Assembly: GCA_028868895.1 (NCBI GenBank)
Contig: JAGWTP010000005.1
Span: 1-64,000, forward strand
DNA: 64,000 bases
Reading direction: 5' to 3'
From: Burkholderiales bacterium
Lineage (GTDB): Bacteria; Pseudomonadota; Gammaproteobacteria; Burkholderiales; Burkholderiaceae_C
This document shows positions 1 through 9,663 of the stretch, piece after piece. The position numbers and the translations under genes are program-made. The stretch's first letter is position 1. Every line of letters begins with the position of its first letter. Below the pieces are notes generated by a model. That model saw only the letters and a program-made list of their open reading frames with translations. It was not told the DNA's origin and searched no databases.

Positions 1-912
1 CGCGCCGAGGAATACGCCCACCTGTTCGACCGCGCCGCCATCATCAAGCGCCGCTTCAAGAACTACGAGAAGTACCAGCCGCTGCAGGACCGCACGCTGG
101 CCATGATCTTCGAGAAGGCCAGCACCCGCACCCGCGTCAGCTTCGAGGCCGGCATGTACCAGATGGGCGGCTCGGTGGTGCACCTGACCACCGGCGACAG
201 CCAGCTCGGCCGCTCCGAGCCCATCGAGGACTCGGCGCGCGTCATCAGCCGCATGGTCGACCTGGTGATGATCCGCACCTTCGAGCAGACCAAGATCGAG
301 CGCTTCGCGGCGCACAGCCGCGTGCCGGTCATCAACGGCCTGACCAACGAGTTCCACCCCTGCCAGATCCTGGCCGACCTGTTCACCTACCTGGAGCACC
401 GCGCGCCGGTCGGGGCCGACGGCTTCGACATGGGCAGCCTGCGCGGCAAGGTGGTGGCCTGGGTGGGCGACGGCAACAACATGGCCAACACCTGGCTGCA
501 GGCCGCCGAGATCCTGGGCTTCAAGGTGCACGTCAGCACGCCCAGCGGCTACGAGGTCGACCCGAAGCTCGCGGGCATCGAGGACAGCGGCTGCTACCAG
601 GTCTTTGCCGACCCGCTCGAAGCCTGTCGCGGCGCCCACCTGGTCACCACCGACGTGTGGACCAGCATGGGCTACGAGGCCGAGAACGAGGCCCGCCGAG
701 CCGCCTTCGCCGACTGGTGCGTCGACGCCGAGATGATGGCCGTCGCCCAGCCCGACGCCCTGTTCATGCACTGCCTGCCGGCGCACCGTGGCGAGGAAGT
801 CACCGCCGAGGTGATCGACGGCCCGCAGAGCGTGGTCTGGGACGAGGCGGAGAACCGCATGCACGTGCAGAAGGCACTCATGGAGTACCTGCTGCTGGGC
901 CGGATCGGCTGA
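1..912 (+). CDS. argF: Ornithine carbamoyltransferase, 5'-truncated by the window edge
   Basis: Frame 1 is open from base 1 (RAEEYAHLFDRAAIIKRRFKNYEKY...). Motifs FEKASTRTRVSFE, HPCQILADL and FMHCLPAHRGEEV. Confidence 0.95.
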   Translation, partial: RAEEYAHLFDRAAIIKRRFKNYEKYQPLQDRTLAMIFEKASTRTRVSFEAGMYQMGGSVVHLTTGDSQLGRSEPIEDSARVISRMVDLVMIRTFEQTKIERFAAHSRVPVINGLTNEFHPCQILADLFTYLEHRAPVGADGFDMGSLRGKVVAWVGDGNNMANTWLQAAEILGFKVHVSTPSGYEVDPKLAGIEDSGCYQVFADPLEACRGAHLVTTDVWTSMGYEAENEARRAAFADWCVDAEMMAVAQPDALFMHCLPAHRGEEVTAEVIDGPQSVVWDEAENRMHVQKALMEYLLLGRIG

Positions 913-942
913 TCGTTACTGCTTCACAGCCGCGCGGACTTA

Positions 943-1350
943 CTACGCCTTGGCGGCGGGCTTGAGGCCCAGCAGCGCGTGCACGTCCATCCCGTCGGCG
1001 CCGGGCGGGAAGCCGCGCTGCGCGAGTTCGTCCTCGATGTCGAGCAGCAGTTCGCCGGTGGTGGTCGCGCCCATGCGGTCGATGCAGCGCTTGACCATCG
1101 CGTCGCGCAGGAAGACCAGCCCGCGCAGCTCCTCCCAGGCGCGCTGCTGGTGCGGCATCAGCTCCTTCGGGTCGGGCGCAGGCAGATCCTCCAGCGACGG
1201 GGTGAACTCGCCGCCGTGACCCGGCAGCAGGTTCAGCGCAATCACCAGACGGGCGATGCGCTGCTCCAGGTCGCGGCAGACCGACTCGGCCCAGGTGATC
1301 ATGAAGGGGTCGTTCTCGTAAGGCGCCGGGCGCAGGGCCGGTGAAGTCAT
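943..1350 (-). CDS. Conserved hypothetical protein
   Basis: Continuous ORF with typical coding composition, convergent with argF. Start could be 1350 or 1389. Family not recognised. Confidence 0.6.
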   Translation of the reverse strand: MTSPALRPAPYENDPFMITWAESVCRDLEQRIARLVIALNLLPGHGGEFTPSLEDLPAPDPKELMPHQQRAWEELRGLVFLRDAMVKRCIDRMGATTTGELLLDIEDELAQRGFPPGADGMDVHALLGLKPAAKA

Positions 1351-1648
1351 GGTGCGGCGGGCGCCGTGCAGCGCCTCTGGGTTCGACACCGCGTCATCCT
1401 ACGCGGGTCCGCAGAAGCTTGCTGCGACGCAGCATCTGCGCCCATCCGCTGGCGGCGCGTCCGCCGCGGTGGTCGCGGCGCCGTGACACCGTTCGGTAGA
1501 ATGCGGTGTTTACAAGTCCAAACGGTCCTTCCGGAGGCGCGTTTTGCGCGAGGTCGGTACGGTGCGGGCGCCAACCGCGCGTTGGTCGCAGCGCCCGGTC
1601 GGCTTCGACGGGTGTGGTGCGCGAGGGGCTCCCTACAGGCGATTGAAC

Positions 1649-1921
1649 ATGACGACAGCCGACAACAGCCAGTTGCAGCGGGACGTGGCAGCCCTCCTGG
1701 TCGAGGCGCTCAACCTCGACGTGGCACCGGAATCCATCGACCCCGACGCGCCGCTGTACGGTGATGGCCTGGGCCTTGACTCGATCGACATCCTCGAGGT
1801 GGCGCTGGTCGTCTCCAAGCGCTATGGCTTCCAGCTGCGCTCGGACGACGACGACAACGTGCGCATCTTCGCCTCGCTGGCCAGCCTGACCGAGCATGTC
1901 GCTCGCCACCGGACCGTCTGA
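1649..1921 (+). CDS. Acyl carrier protein, first gene of the aryl-polyene cluster
   Basis: Phosphopantetheine site GLGLDSIDILE in a short acidic helical protein. ATG at 1649. Confidence 0.9.
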   Translation: MTTADNSQLQRDVAALLVEALNLDVAPESIDPDAPLYGDGLGLDSIDILEVALVVSKRYGFQLRSDDDDNVRIFASLASLTEHVARHRTV

Positions 1922-1940
1922 GCCGACGCGCCCGGGCACG

Positions 1941-2621
1941 ATGGATGAGCGCGCCCGCCTGGGGCTGATCGCGGCGGTGCTGCTCGGCTACGCCGGGCTG
2001 TCGCACTACCTCACCGCGCAGGCCGCCGATTCGGCCTGGTCGCTGCTGGCCATCCTCGGGCCGATGGCGCTGCTCGCGCTGGTCGGTTTCTGGCGCAGCG
2101 GGCAGCGCTGGCTGGCCGTCGCACTGGCGTTGGGCATCGCCGCGCTCACCTGGCGGCTGCAACGCGGCGGCGACTTCGACCCCACCTGGCTCTACCTCGC
2201 GCAGCACGCCGGCATCCACGCCGCGCTGGGCGTGGCCTTCGGCCGCACGCTGCGCCCGGGCCGCCAGCCGCTGATCTCGGCGATGGCCGAGCGGGTCCAT
2301 CGCGGCCTGCCGCCCGGCATGGCTGAGTACACGCGCCGCGTGACGGCGGTCTGGACCGCCTACTTCTTCGGCATGGCGCTGACCTCGCTGGGGCTGTTTG
2401 CCTTCGCGCCGCTGGAGATCTGGTCGCTGTTCGCCAACGTGGTCACGCCGGTGGCGATGTGCGCTTTGTTCGTCGGCGAGTACATCCTGCGTTACCGCCT
2501 GCACCCGGAGTTCGAGCGCGTGAGCCTGGTCACCGCGATTCGTGCCTACTCGGAGCACCAGCAACGCCGTGAAGCGGCGGCGCCGGTCTCGGGTGAGGCG
2601 GGGCGCCGGAGCGAGCCATGA
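1941..2621 (+). CDS. Integral membrane protein associated with the aryl-polyene cluster
   Basis: Several hydrophobic segments; sits between the ACP and the acyl-ligase. Confidence 0.75.
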   Translation: MDERARLGLIAAVLLGYAGLSHYLTAQAADSAWSLLAILGPMALLALVGFWRSGQRWLAVALALGIAALTWRLQRGGDFDPTWLYLAQHAGIHAALGVAFGRTLRPGRQPLISAMAERVHRGLPPGMAEYTRRVTAVWTAYFFGMALTSLGLFAFAPLEIWSLFANVVTPVAMCALFVGEYILRYRLHPEFERVSLVTAIRAYSEHQQRREAAAPVSGEAGRRSEP

Positions 2622-4063
2622 TGGCCGGTGCCGCTACTGCCGCTATTGCCGCTGTTGCCGATCCCGATCTGACGCTGCTGCAGGGCGCGCCGCTCGACGC
2701 GCCGCTGGCCTGGCGGGGCGGGCTGCCGATCAGCCGGCAGGCCTACCTGGCCGACATCGCCGCACTGGCCCGGCGCCTGCCCGAGGCGCCCGCGGTGCTG
2801 GCCATGACCGGGGACCGCTACCGCTTCGCGGTGGCGCTCGGCGCTGTGGCGCTGCGCGGCGGCCACAGCCTGCTGCCACCCAACCACACGCCGGACATGC
2901 AGCGCCGCCTGGCCACGCTGTTCCCGGCCGCCTGCGCGCTGGTCGAGCCCGACGGCGGCGAGATGCTGCTGCCGACGCTGCCGTTCGTGGAAGCGTCTGG
3001 CCAGACGGAGGCGCCCGCTACCGAGCCGCCGCAGTTCGATGCCGATCAGGTGCTGGCCCAGGTGCTGACCTCCGGCTCCACCGGCATGCCGATGCCGCAC
3101 CCGAAGCGCTGGGGCGGCCTGGTCGAGAACATCGCTGCCGAGGCCGAGCGCATCGCCGAGTACCTGGGCCGGCCCGACCTGCAGGGTGTCACGCTGGTGG
3201 GCACGGTGCCGCCACACCACATGTACGGCTTCGAGTCCACGGTGCTGATCGCGATGCTGGGCGGCGCCGCCTTCGCCGCCGAGCGGCCCTTCTTCCCGGC
3301 CGACGTGGTGCAGGTGCTGGAGAGCGTGCCGCGCCCGCGCGTGCTGGTGACGACGCCCTTCCACCTCAAGACGCTGATCGAGTCCGACCTGGCTCTGCCG
3401 CCGGTGGACCTGACGGTCTGCGCCACCGCACCGCTGTCGCCGCAGCTGGCCGCGCGCGCCGAGGCGGCGCTGGCCGCGCCGCTGATGGAGATCTACGGCT
3501 GCACCGAGGCGGGGCAGGTGGCCACGCGCCTGACCACCCGCGGCCCGGAATGGCGGACTTTCCGTGGTCTGACCCTCAGCGGCGACGGCGAGGCCAGCAT
3601 CGTCCAGGGCGGCCATGTGCCGCAGCCGACCCCGCTGGCCGACGTGCTGGAGGTGCTGACCGAGGCGGATGACGCCCCGGCGACGCGCTTTCGCCTGCTC
3701 GGGCGCTCGAACGACCTGATCAACGTCGCCGGCAAGCGCAGCTCGCTGTCGCACCTGAATTTCCACCTCAACAGCATCGAGGGCGTGCAGGACGGCGCCT
3801 TCTGGGTACCGCCCGACGGCGAGGCGGTCGAGGACGTGGTGCGCCTGGTCGCCTTCGTCGTCGCCCCGGGCCTGGACCGGGCGGCGCTGCTGGCCGCGCT
3901 GCGCGAGCGGGTGGACCCCGCCTTCCTGCCGCGGCGCATCGTCGCGATGGAATCCCTGCCGCGCGACCCCACCGGCAAGCTGCCGGCCGGCCGGCTGGCG
4001 CAGCTGGCGGCCGAGCAGCTCGGCGCGCCGCGCGCTTCGAATTCGCCACGCGCGCCGGGCTGA
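2618..4063 (+). CDS. AMP-dependent acyl/aryl ligase (ANL superfamily)
   Basis: ANL motifs LTSGSTGMPMPHPK, EIYGCTEAGQVA and PRDPTGKLPAGRL. 4-bp overlap with the previous ORF. Confidence 0.85.
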   Translation: MMAGAATAAIAAVADPDLTLLQGAPLDAPLAWRGGLPISRQAYLADIAALARRLPEAPAVLAMTGDRYRFAVALGAVALRGGHSLLPPNHTPDMQRRLATLFPAACALVEPDGGEMLLPTLPFVEASGQTEAPATEPPQFDADQVLAQVLTSGSTGMPMPHPKRWGGLVENIAAEAERIAEYLGRPDLQGVTLVGTVPPHHMYGFESTVLIAMLGGAAFAAERPFFPADVVQVLESVPRPRVLVTTPFHLKTLIESDLALPPVDLTVCATAPLSPQLAARAEAALAAPLMEIYGCTEAGQVATRLTTRGPEWRTFRGLTLSGDGEASIVQGGHVPQPTPLADVLEVLTEADDAPATRFRLLGRSNDLINVAGKRSSLSHLNFHLNSIEGVQDGAFWVPPDGEAVEDVVRLVAFVVAPGLDRAALLAALRERVDPAFLPRRIVAMESLPRDPTGKLPAGRLAQLAAEQLGAPRASNSPRAPG

Positions 4064-4087
4064 GCGGCTCGCTGCGCTGGTTCCGCC

Positions 4088-4444
4088 ATGTCGATGTCCC
4101 TGCCTGGTCCTGTGCGCGCGCCGCTGCCCATCGCGGACGACCACCCCTCTTTCGCCGGCCATTTCCCGGGCCAGCCGATCCTGCCCGGCGTGGTGCTGCT
4201 GGCCGAGCTGATCGAGGCGATGCGCCGCGACGCCGCCACCGCCGCCTGGTTGGGCGCGGCACCTCAGTTGACGCAGGCCAAGTTCGTCACCGCGGTGCGA
4301 CCCGGCCAGGCGCTTGAGGCCGAGTGGATCCTGCCGGGCGCGGCGGGCGGCCGCGCGCGTTTCGAGATCCGCCTGCTCGCTGCCGACGGCAGCGCCGCGG
4401 GCCTGGCCGCCAGCGGTCAGATCCAGGCTGGAGCGCCGTCTTGA
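4088..4444 (+). CDS. FabA/FabZ-like 3-hydroxyacyl-ACP dehydratase
   Basis: Hot-dog motif HPSFAGHFPGQPILPGVVLLAELIEA. Confidence 0.85.
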   Translation: MSMSLPGPVRAPLPIADDHPSFAGHFPGQPILPGVVLLAELIEAMRRDAATAAWLGAAPQLTQAKFVTAVRPGQALEAEWILPGAAGGRARFEIRLLAADGSAAGLAASGQIQAGAPS

Positions 4445-5454
4445 GCGCCCCCGCCAGCGGCCAGGCCTGGACGCAGCACCGCGAGCGCAGCAACCTGGCG
4501 ACCCTGCGGCTGATGCGCTGGATCGCCACCGCGCTGGGCCGCCGCGTCGCGCGGGGCGTGCTCTGGCCGATTGCGCTGTACTTCCTGATCTTCGGCGGGG
4601 CAGCGGCGCGCGCCTCGCGCGACTACCTCGAACGCGTGCTCGGTCGTCCGCCGCGCTGGGTCGAACGTTATCGGCACATCCACCACTTCGCGGCCACCGT
4701 GCTCGACCGGGTCTACCTGCTGATGGGCCAGCTGCACCACTTCGACCTGCAGGTCAGGGGCATGGACGCCTTCGACGCGGCCCTGCTCGATGGCGAGGGC
4801 GTGCTGCTGATCGGCGCGCACCTGGGCAGTTTCGAGGCGCTGCGGGCCATCGGCCGGCAGCGCCACGGCCTGCGCATCGCGATGGTGATGTACGAGGACA
4901 ACGCCCGCCAGATCAACGCCACGCTGCAGGCCATCGCTCCGGAGGCCGCGCTGCACGTGATCCCGCTGGGCCGGCTGGAGGCGATGTTGCAGCTGCGCGA
5001 GTGGCTCGATGGGGGCGGAGTCGCCGGCATGCTCGGCGACCGCACGCTGCCGGGCAGCGCCCAGCGTTCGCACAGCCACGTGCTGGACTTCCTCGGCCGG
5101 CCGGCGCCCTTCTCGGACGGGCCCTTCCGCCTGGCCGCGCTGCTGCGCCGCCAGGTGCTGTTCATGACCGGGCTGTACCAGGGCCGCGCCGGTTACGAGC
5201 TGCGCTTCGTGCCGCTGGCCGACTTCCGCGAACGGCCGGCCAACGCTGCGGCGCAGGATGCGGCCATCCGCGCTGCGCTGGCGCGCTACGTCGCGCTGCT
5301 CGAAGGCCTGTGCCGCGAGTCGCCTTACAACTGGTTCAACTTCTTCGACTTCTGGGCCGGCGCCAAGGCCACCGGCCCGCAGGCCGTACCCCCGGCGGCT
5401 GCACCGGCTGCCCACGACCCGGACTCTTCCGCCCATGCCGCACGCCCTTCGTGA
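4441..5454 (+). CDS. LpxL/HtrB-like acyltransferase
   Basis: GVLLIGAHLGSFEALR and GMLGDRTLPG motifs. TTG start at 4441 gives a 4-bp overlap with the preceding stop. Confidence 0.8.
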   Translation: MSAPASGQAWTQHRERSNLATLRLMRWIATALGRRVARGVLWPIALYFLIFGGAAARASRDYLERVLGRPPRWVERYRHIHHFAATVLDRVYLLMGQLHHFDLQVRGMDAFDAALLDGEGVLLIGAHLGSFEALRAIGRQRHGLRIAMVMYEDNARQINATLQAIAPEAALHVIPLGRLEAMLQLREWLDGGGVAGMLGDRTLPGSAQRSHSHVLDFLGRPAPFSDGPFRLAALLRRQVLFMTGLYQGRAGYELRFVPLADFRERPANAAAQDAAIRAALARYVALLEGLCRESPYNWFNFFDFWAGAKATGPQAVPPAAAPAAHDPDSSAHAARPS

Positions 5455-6037
5455 CCCCCTCGCCATTCGCCTGTCCGGCCTGAAGCGCTGGCTGGTCGCT
5501 GCGCTGCTGCTCGCCGCCGGTGCCGCCCAGGCGCTCGAACTCGACAGCCTGATGAAGCTGCTCGCCCAGGTGAAGACCGGCGAGGCCACCTTCACCGAGC
5601 GCCGGGTCGTGACCCAGCTCGAGCGCACGCTGGAGTCCTCCGGGCGGCTGAGCTTTGCGGCGCCGGACAGCTTCGTGCGCGAGACGCTCAAGCCACGGCG
5701 TGAGCGCGTCGAAGTGAGCGGCAACACGCTCACCGTGACCCAGGGCTCGCGCACGCGCACGATGGCGCTGGACGCCAGCCCGGAGGCGGTGGCCATCGTC
5801 GAGGCCATCCGCGGCACGCTCACCGGCAACGGCGGGACGCTGCAGCGCCACTTCAACACCCAGGTCGAGGGCGACCTGGAGCGCTGGACGCTGGAGCTGG
5901 TGCCGCGCGACGCGCGCATGCGCGGCCAGGTCGCGCAGGTCCTGGTCAGCGGCCGCCAGGCCCTGCTGCGCGAGGTGAAGATCCTGATGACCGACGGCGA
6001 CACCTCGGTGATGCGCATCGAGGCGCTGCCGCGCTGA
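5435..6037 (+). CDS. LolA-like outer-membrane lipoprotein carrier homologue (aryl-polyene associated)
   Basis: Signal peptide (LVAALLLAAGAAQA) followed by LMKLLAQVKTGEATFTERR, a LolA-like pattern. Second LolA-like gene of the window. Confidence 0.75.
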   Translation: MPHALRDPLAIRLSGLKRWLVAALLLAAGAAQALELDSLMKLLAQVKTGEATFTERRVVTQLERTLESSGRLSFAAPDSFVRETLKPRRERVEVSGNTLTVTQGSRTRTMALDASPEAVAIVEAIRGTLTGNGGTLQRHFNTQVEGDLERWTLELVPRDARMRGQVAQVLVSGRQALLREVKILMTDGDTSVMRIEALPR

Positions 6038-6040
6038 CGC

Positions 6041-8551
6041 ATGGCCGAGCGCGAACCTTTCGATCCGGGTCGGGACCAGGCCCAGACTTCCCGTCGTCCG
6101 CGCGCGGCGCTGTGGCTGCTCGGCCTGTGGCTGCTGCTGCTGGCTGCGGGTGGCTGGGTGGCGGCGCGGGCGCAGTACCGCGCCGACCTGTCGGCCTTTC
6201 TGCCGGCCGCGCCCAGCGCCGAGCAGCGCGTGCTGCTCGACCAGCTGCGCAGCGGCGTCACCACCCGCCTGCTGCTGATCGGCATCCGCGGCGGCCAGCC
6301 CGAGCAGCGCCAGCAGGCTTCGCGCGAGCTGGCGCAGGCGCTGCGCACAGGTGGGCCGCAGGCGGGGCACTTCGATGCGCTGCACAACGGCGAGGGCGAC
6401 AGCTGGAAGGAAACCGGCGAGTTCCTCTTCGCGCACCGCTACCTGCTCAGCCCGGCGGTGGACGCGCAGCGCTTCACCGTCGAAGGGCTGCGCGAGGCCT
6501 TCGACGAGACGGCCTCGGTGCTGGGCACCCCGGCCGGCAGCCTGATGAAGCCGCTGCTCTGGCGCGACCCCACCGGTGAGACGCTGCGCATGGCCGAGTC
6601 GATGATGAGCGCCAATTCGCCGCGCAGCGAGGGCGGCGTCTGGGTCTCGCGCAGCGAGCCACGCGCCCTGCTGCTGGGCACCACCCACGCCGACGGGGCC
6701 GACCTGGACGGCCAGGCCGCCGCCCAAGCGGCGGTGCGTGCGGCCTTCGCGCCCTGGGCGGCCCGGGGGCTGACGCTGGAACTGTCCGGCCCCGGTACCT
6801 TTGCGGTGCAGTCGCGCGCCAGCATCCAGCACGAGGTTGAGCGCCTCGCCTGGGCCGGGACGGCGATCATGCTCGGTCTGCTCTGGCTGGCCTTCGGCAC
6901 GCTGCGCCCGCTGGGCGTGGCCATGCTGCCGGTGGCCAGCGGCGTGCTGGCCGGCATCGTGGCGGTGGCGCTGGGCTTCGGCACGGTGCACGGCATGACG
7001 CTGGGCTTCGGCACCACGCTGATCGGCGAGGCGGTGGACTACGCGATCTACTTCCTGATCCAGTCGAATCCGCCGCCCGGGGTTGCCCGGGCGGGCGAGC
7101 CAGGCGAGCCGGGCGCGACCGGCCAGGGCTACCGCGCCTGGCTGCGCGAGCAGTGGCCGACGGTGCGCCTGGGGCTGTGGACCTCGGTGGCCGGCTTCGC
7201 GGCGCTGGTGGGCTCGGGCTTCCCGGGGCTGGCGCAGCTGGGCGTGTTCTCGATCGCCGGGCTGCTGGCCGCTGCGGCCACCACCCGCTGGGTGCTGCCG
7301 GTGCTGGCACCGGACGGCGCGCCCGGCCAGGGCTGGCTCGGTGCCCGCCGCCGCCTCGGCCGGATCGCACTGCGCGCCGCCCAGCGCCTGCCCGCTACGC
7401 GGGCCCTCTGGATCGGCCTGGTGGCGCTGGCGCTGGTCTGGCTGGTCTGGCAACCCACGCCCTGGCGCGCCAACCTGAGCTCGCTCAGCCCGGTCACCCC
7501 GGCGGCGCTGGCGCTGGACGCCTCGCTGCGCGCCGACCTCGGCGCCTCCGAATCCGGCTCGCTGGTCGCGGTGTCCGGCGCGGACGAGCAGACGGTGCTC
7601 GAACGCGCCGAAGCGGTCGGCCTGCGCCTGGATGCGCTGGTGGCCCGCGGCCTGTTGCGCGGTTACGACTCACCCGCCCGGCTGCTGCCCAGTGTGCGGC
7701 GCCAGCAGGCGCGGCTGGCGGCCTTGCCCGAGGCCGAGGTGTTGCGCCAGCGCGTCGCCCAGGCGGCGCAGGATGGTCCGCTGCGGGCCGACAAGCTGGT
7801 GCCCTTCGTCGAGGCGGTCGACGCGCAGCGCCACCTGACGCCGTTGACCGGCGCCAGCCTGGCCGGCACGCCCCTGGCCCCGCTGCTGCAGGCCCAGCTC
7901 GTGGCCGGCGCCGCGGCAACCACGAAGGAACCCGGCCGGCCCTGGACCGCGCTGTTGAGCCTGCAGTTTCCCGGCGACGACGCCCAGGCCCAGGCCGCCG
8001 CGCTGCAGGCGCTGCGCGCGGCGTTGGCCGACCTGCCCGAGGTGCGGGTGGTGCAGATCCAGTCCGAACTGAGCGCGCTGTACGCCCACTACCTCCGCGA
8101 GGCCCAGTGGCAGGCGGGGCTGGGCGCCCTGGCGGTCGTGCTGCTGCTCTTCTGGCACCTGCGCGCTGAGCGCCAGGCGCTGCGGCGCCTGGTCGCGCTG
8201 CTGCTGCCGCTGGCCGCGGCCGTGCTGCTGGTGATGGGCGCTCTGGCGGCGGCCGGGGTGGCGCTGGGGGTGCTGCACCTGGTCGGCTTCCTGCTCGTCG
8301 TGGCGGTGGGGTCGAACTACGCGCTGTTCTTCGACCACCTTGCGCAGGCAGGCAGCGGGCCGGTCGATGACAGCGAGACGCTGGCCTCGCTGCTGCTGGC
8401 CAACTTGACCACGGTGGCCTCCTTCGGGCTGCTGGCGACCTCGGGCGTGGCGGTCCTGGCGGCGATCGGGCAGGTGGTCGCCCCGGGCGCCGCGCTGGCG
8501 CTGATCCTGTCGGCGGCCTTTCAGTCCCGCCGGGGAGTCGCGCGTAGCTGA
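6041..8551 (+). CDS. MMPL/RND-family exporter
   Basis: About 836 aa with two sets of TM helices and RND-like motifs (GFGTTLIGEAVDYAIYFLIQ; LVVAVGSNYALFFDHLAQ). Confidence 0.85.
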   Translation: MAEREPFDPGRDQAQTSRRPRAALWLLGLWLLLLAAGGWVAARAQYRADLSAFLPAAPSAEQRVLLDQLRSGVTTRLLLIGIRGGQPEQRQQASRELAQALRTGGPQAGHFDALHNGEGDSWKETGEFLFAHRYLLSPAVDAQRFTVEGLREAFDETASVLGTPAGSLMKPLLWRDPTGETLRMAESMMSANSPRSEGGVWVSRSEPRALLLGTTHADGADLDGQAAAQAAVRAAFAPWAARGLTLELSGPGTFAVQSRASIQHEVERLAWAGTAIMLGLLWLAFGTLRPLGVAMLPVASGVLAGIVAVALGFGTVHGMTLGFGTTLIGEAVDYAIYFLIQSNPPPGVARAGEPGEPGATGQGYRAWLREQWPTVRLGLWTSVAGFAALVGSGFPGLAQLGVFSIAGLLAAAATTRWVLPVLAPDGAPGQGWLGARRRLGRIALRAAQRLPATRALWIGLVALALVWLVWQPTPWRANLSSLSPVTPAALALDASLRADLGASESGSLVAVSGADEQTVLERAEAVGLRLDALVARGLLRGYDSPARLLPSVRRQQARLAALPEAEVLRQRVAQAAQDGPLRADKLVPFVEAVDAQRHLTPLTGASLAGTPLAPLLQAQLVAGAAATTKEPGRPWTALLSLQFPGDDAQAQAAALQALRAALADLPEVRVVQIQSELSALYAHYLREAQWQAGLGALAVVLLLFWHLRAERQALRRLVALLLPLAAAVLLVMGALAAAGVALGVLHLVGFLLVVAVGSNYALFFDHLAQAGSGPVDDSETLASLLLANLTTVASFGLLATSGVAVLAAIGQVVAPGAALALILSAAFQSRRGVARS

Positions 8552-8730
8552 AGCACGGCCAACACCTTGTGGGAGAATCCACACAGGTCGTGATGCAGGG
8601 GGCTAGGCTGCCAGCGTCGCGCGCCCAGTGTTTTCCGTTCGAGTCCGGCCATCCATTGCCGCCCCACATCCGTGCCCGTCGCCTCCGCTGTCAACCGCGC
8701 GGCGGGCCGCCTGTCGCAGACGCCATCGCC

Positions 8731-9663
8731 GTGACTTCCCCGTTGCCTGCCGCGCCCCGACCGCCCTGGCCGATGCCGCGCTTCGTCCGCGCGACGCTGG
8801 CGCTGCACGGGCTGCTGCTGCTGGGTCTGCTCGTCTGGCCAGCGCAGTGGCCATGGCTGCTGGCGCTGCTGGTGGCCAACCACGCGCTGATCACCGGGCT
8901 CGGCCTCTGGCCGCGCTCAACCTGGCTGGGGTCGAACCTGCGCCGCCTGCCCGCCGCCTCCAGCGCGCGCGGCGAAGTGGCGCTGACCATCGACGACGGC
9001 CCGGACCCGGCGCTGACGCCGCGGGTGCTCGACCTGCTCGATGCGGCCGGCGTGAAGGCCACCTTCTTCTGCATCGGTGAGCGGGTGCAGCGCCACCCCG
9101 AGCTGGCGCGCGAGATCCTGGCCCGCGGCCACGAACTGCAAAGCCACAGCCAGCGGCACCGCCATAACTTTTCGCTGCTCGGCCCGCGTGGCTGTGCGAA
9201 GGAGCTGGAAGCCGCACAGCGCAGCTTTGAGCAGGTCACCGGGGTCACGCCGCGGCTGTTTCGCGCCCCGGCCGGGCTGCGCAACGCCTTTCTCGCGCCG
9301 GTCCTGCACCGGCTGGGCCTGCAGCTGGTGAGCTGGACGGCGCGCGGCTTCGACACGCGCGAGCGCGACCCGGCGCGCGTGCTGCATCGCCTGACGCGAC
9401 AGTTGCGTGCCGGCGACATCCTGCTGCTGCACGACAGCAACGCTGCGCTGACCCTGTCCGGCGAACCGGTGGTGCTGGCGGTGCTGCCCGAGCTGCTGCG
9501 CCGCCTGCGCACGGCCGGCCTGCACCCGGTGCGCCTGGGTGACGCACTGGCACTGGCGCCGGACGCGGCCGCGGCCAAGCCGCTGGCTGCCCCGGCGCTG
9601 CGGCGGCCGGCCTCGCCCGGTGCGATCGCCTCGAAGTTCAGCCCTCCTTCCAGCACGGCATGA
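8731..9663 (+). CDS. Membrane-anchored NodB-family polysaccharide deacetylase
   Basis: NodB motif TIDDGPDPALTP, metal motif HSQRH, N-terminal hydrophobic helices. GTG at 8731 is a plausible start; the ORF is open from 8569. Confidence 0.85.
   Translation: MTSPLPAAPRPPWPMPRFVRATLALHGLLLLGLLVWPAQWPWLLALLVANHALITGLGLWPRSTWLGSNLRRLPAASSARGEVALTIDDGPDPALTPRVLDLLDAAGVKATFFCIGERVQRHPELAREILARGHELQSHSQRHRHNFSLLGPRGCAKELEAAQRSFEQVTGVTPRLFRAPAGLRNAFLAPVLHRLGLQLVSWTARGFDTRERDPARVLHRLTRQLRAGDILLLHDSNAALTLSGEPVVLAVLPELLRRLRTAGLHPVRLGDALALAPDAAAAKPLAAPALRRPASPGAIASKFSPPSSTA

Noticed and set aside
4417-7453. Long minus-strand ORFs (4417-6387, 5336-7453) opposite the polyene genes
   Set aside because: Low-complexity Arg/Gln/Ala/His-rich translations antisense to clearly coding genes; a typical artefact of ~70% GC DNA.
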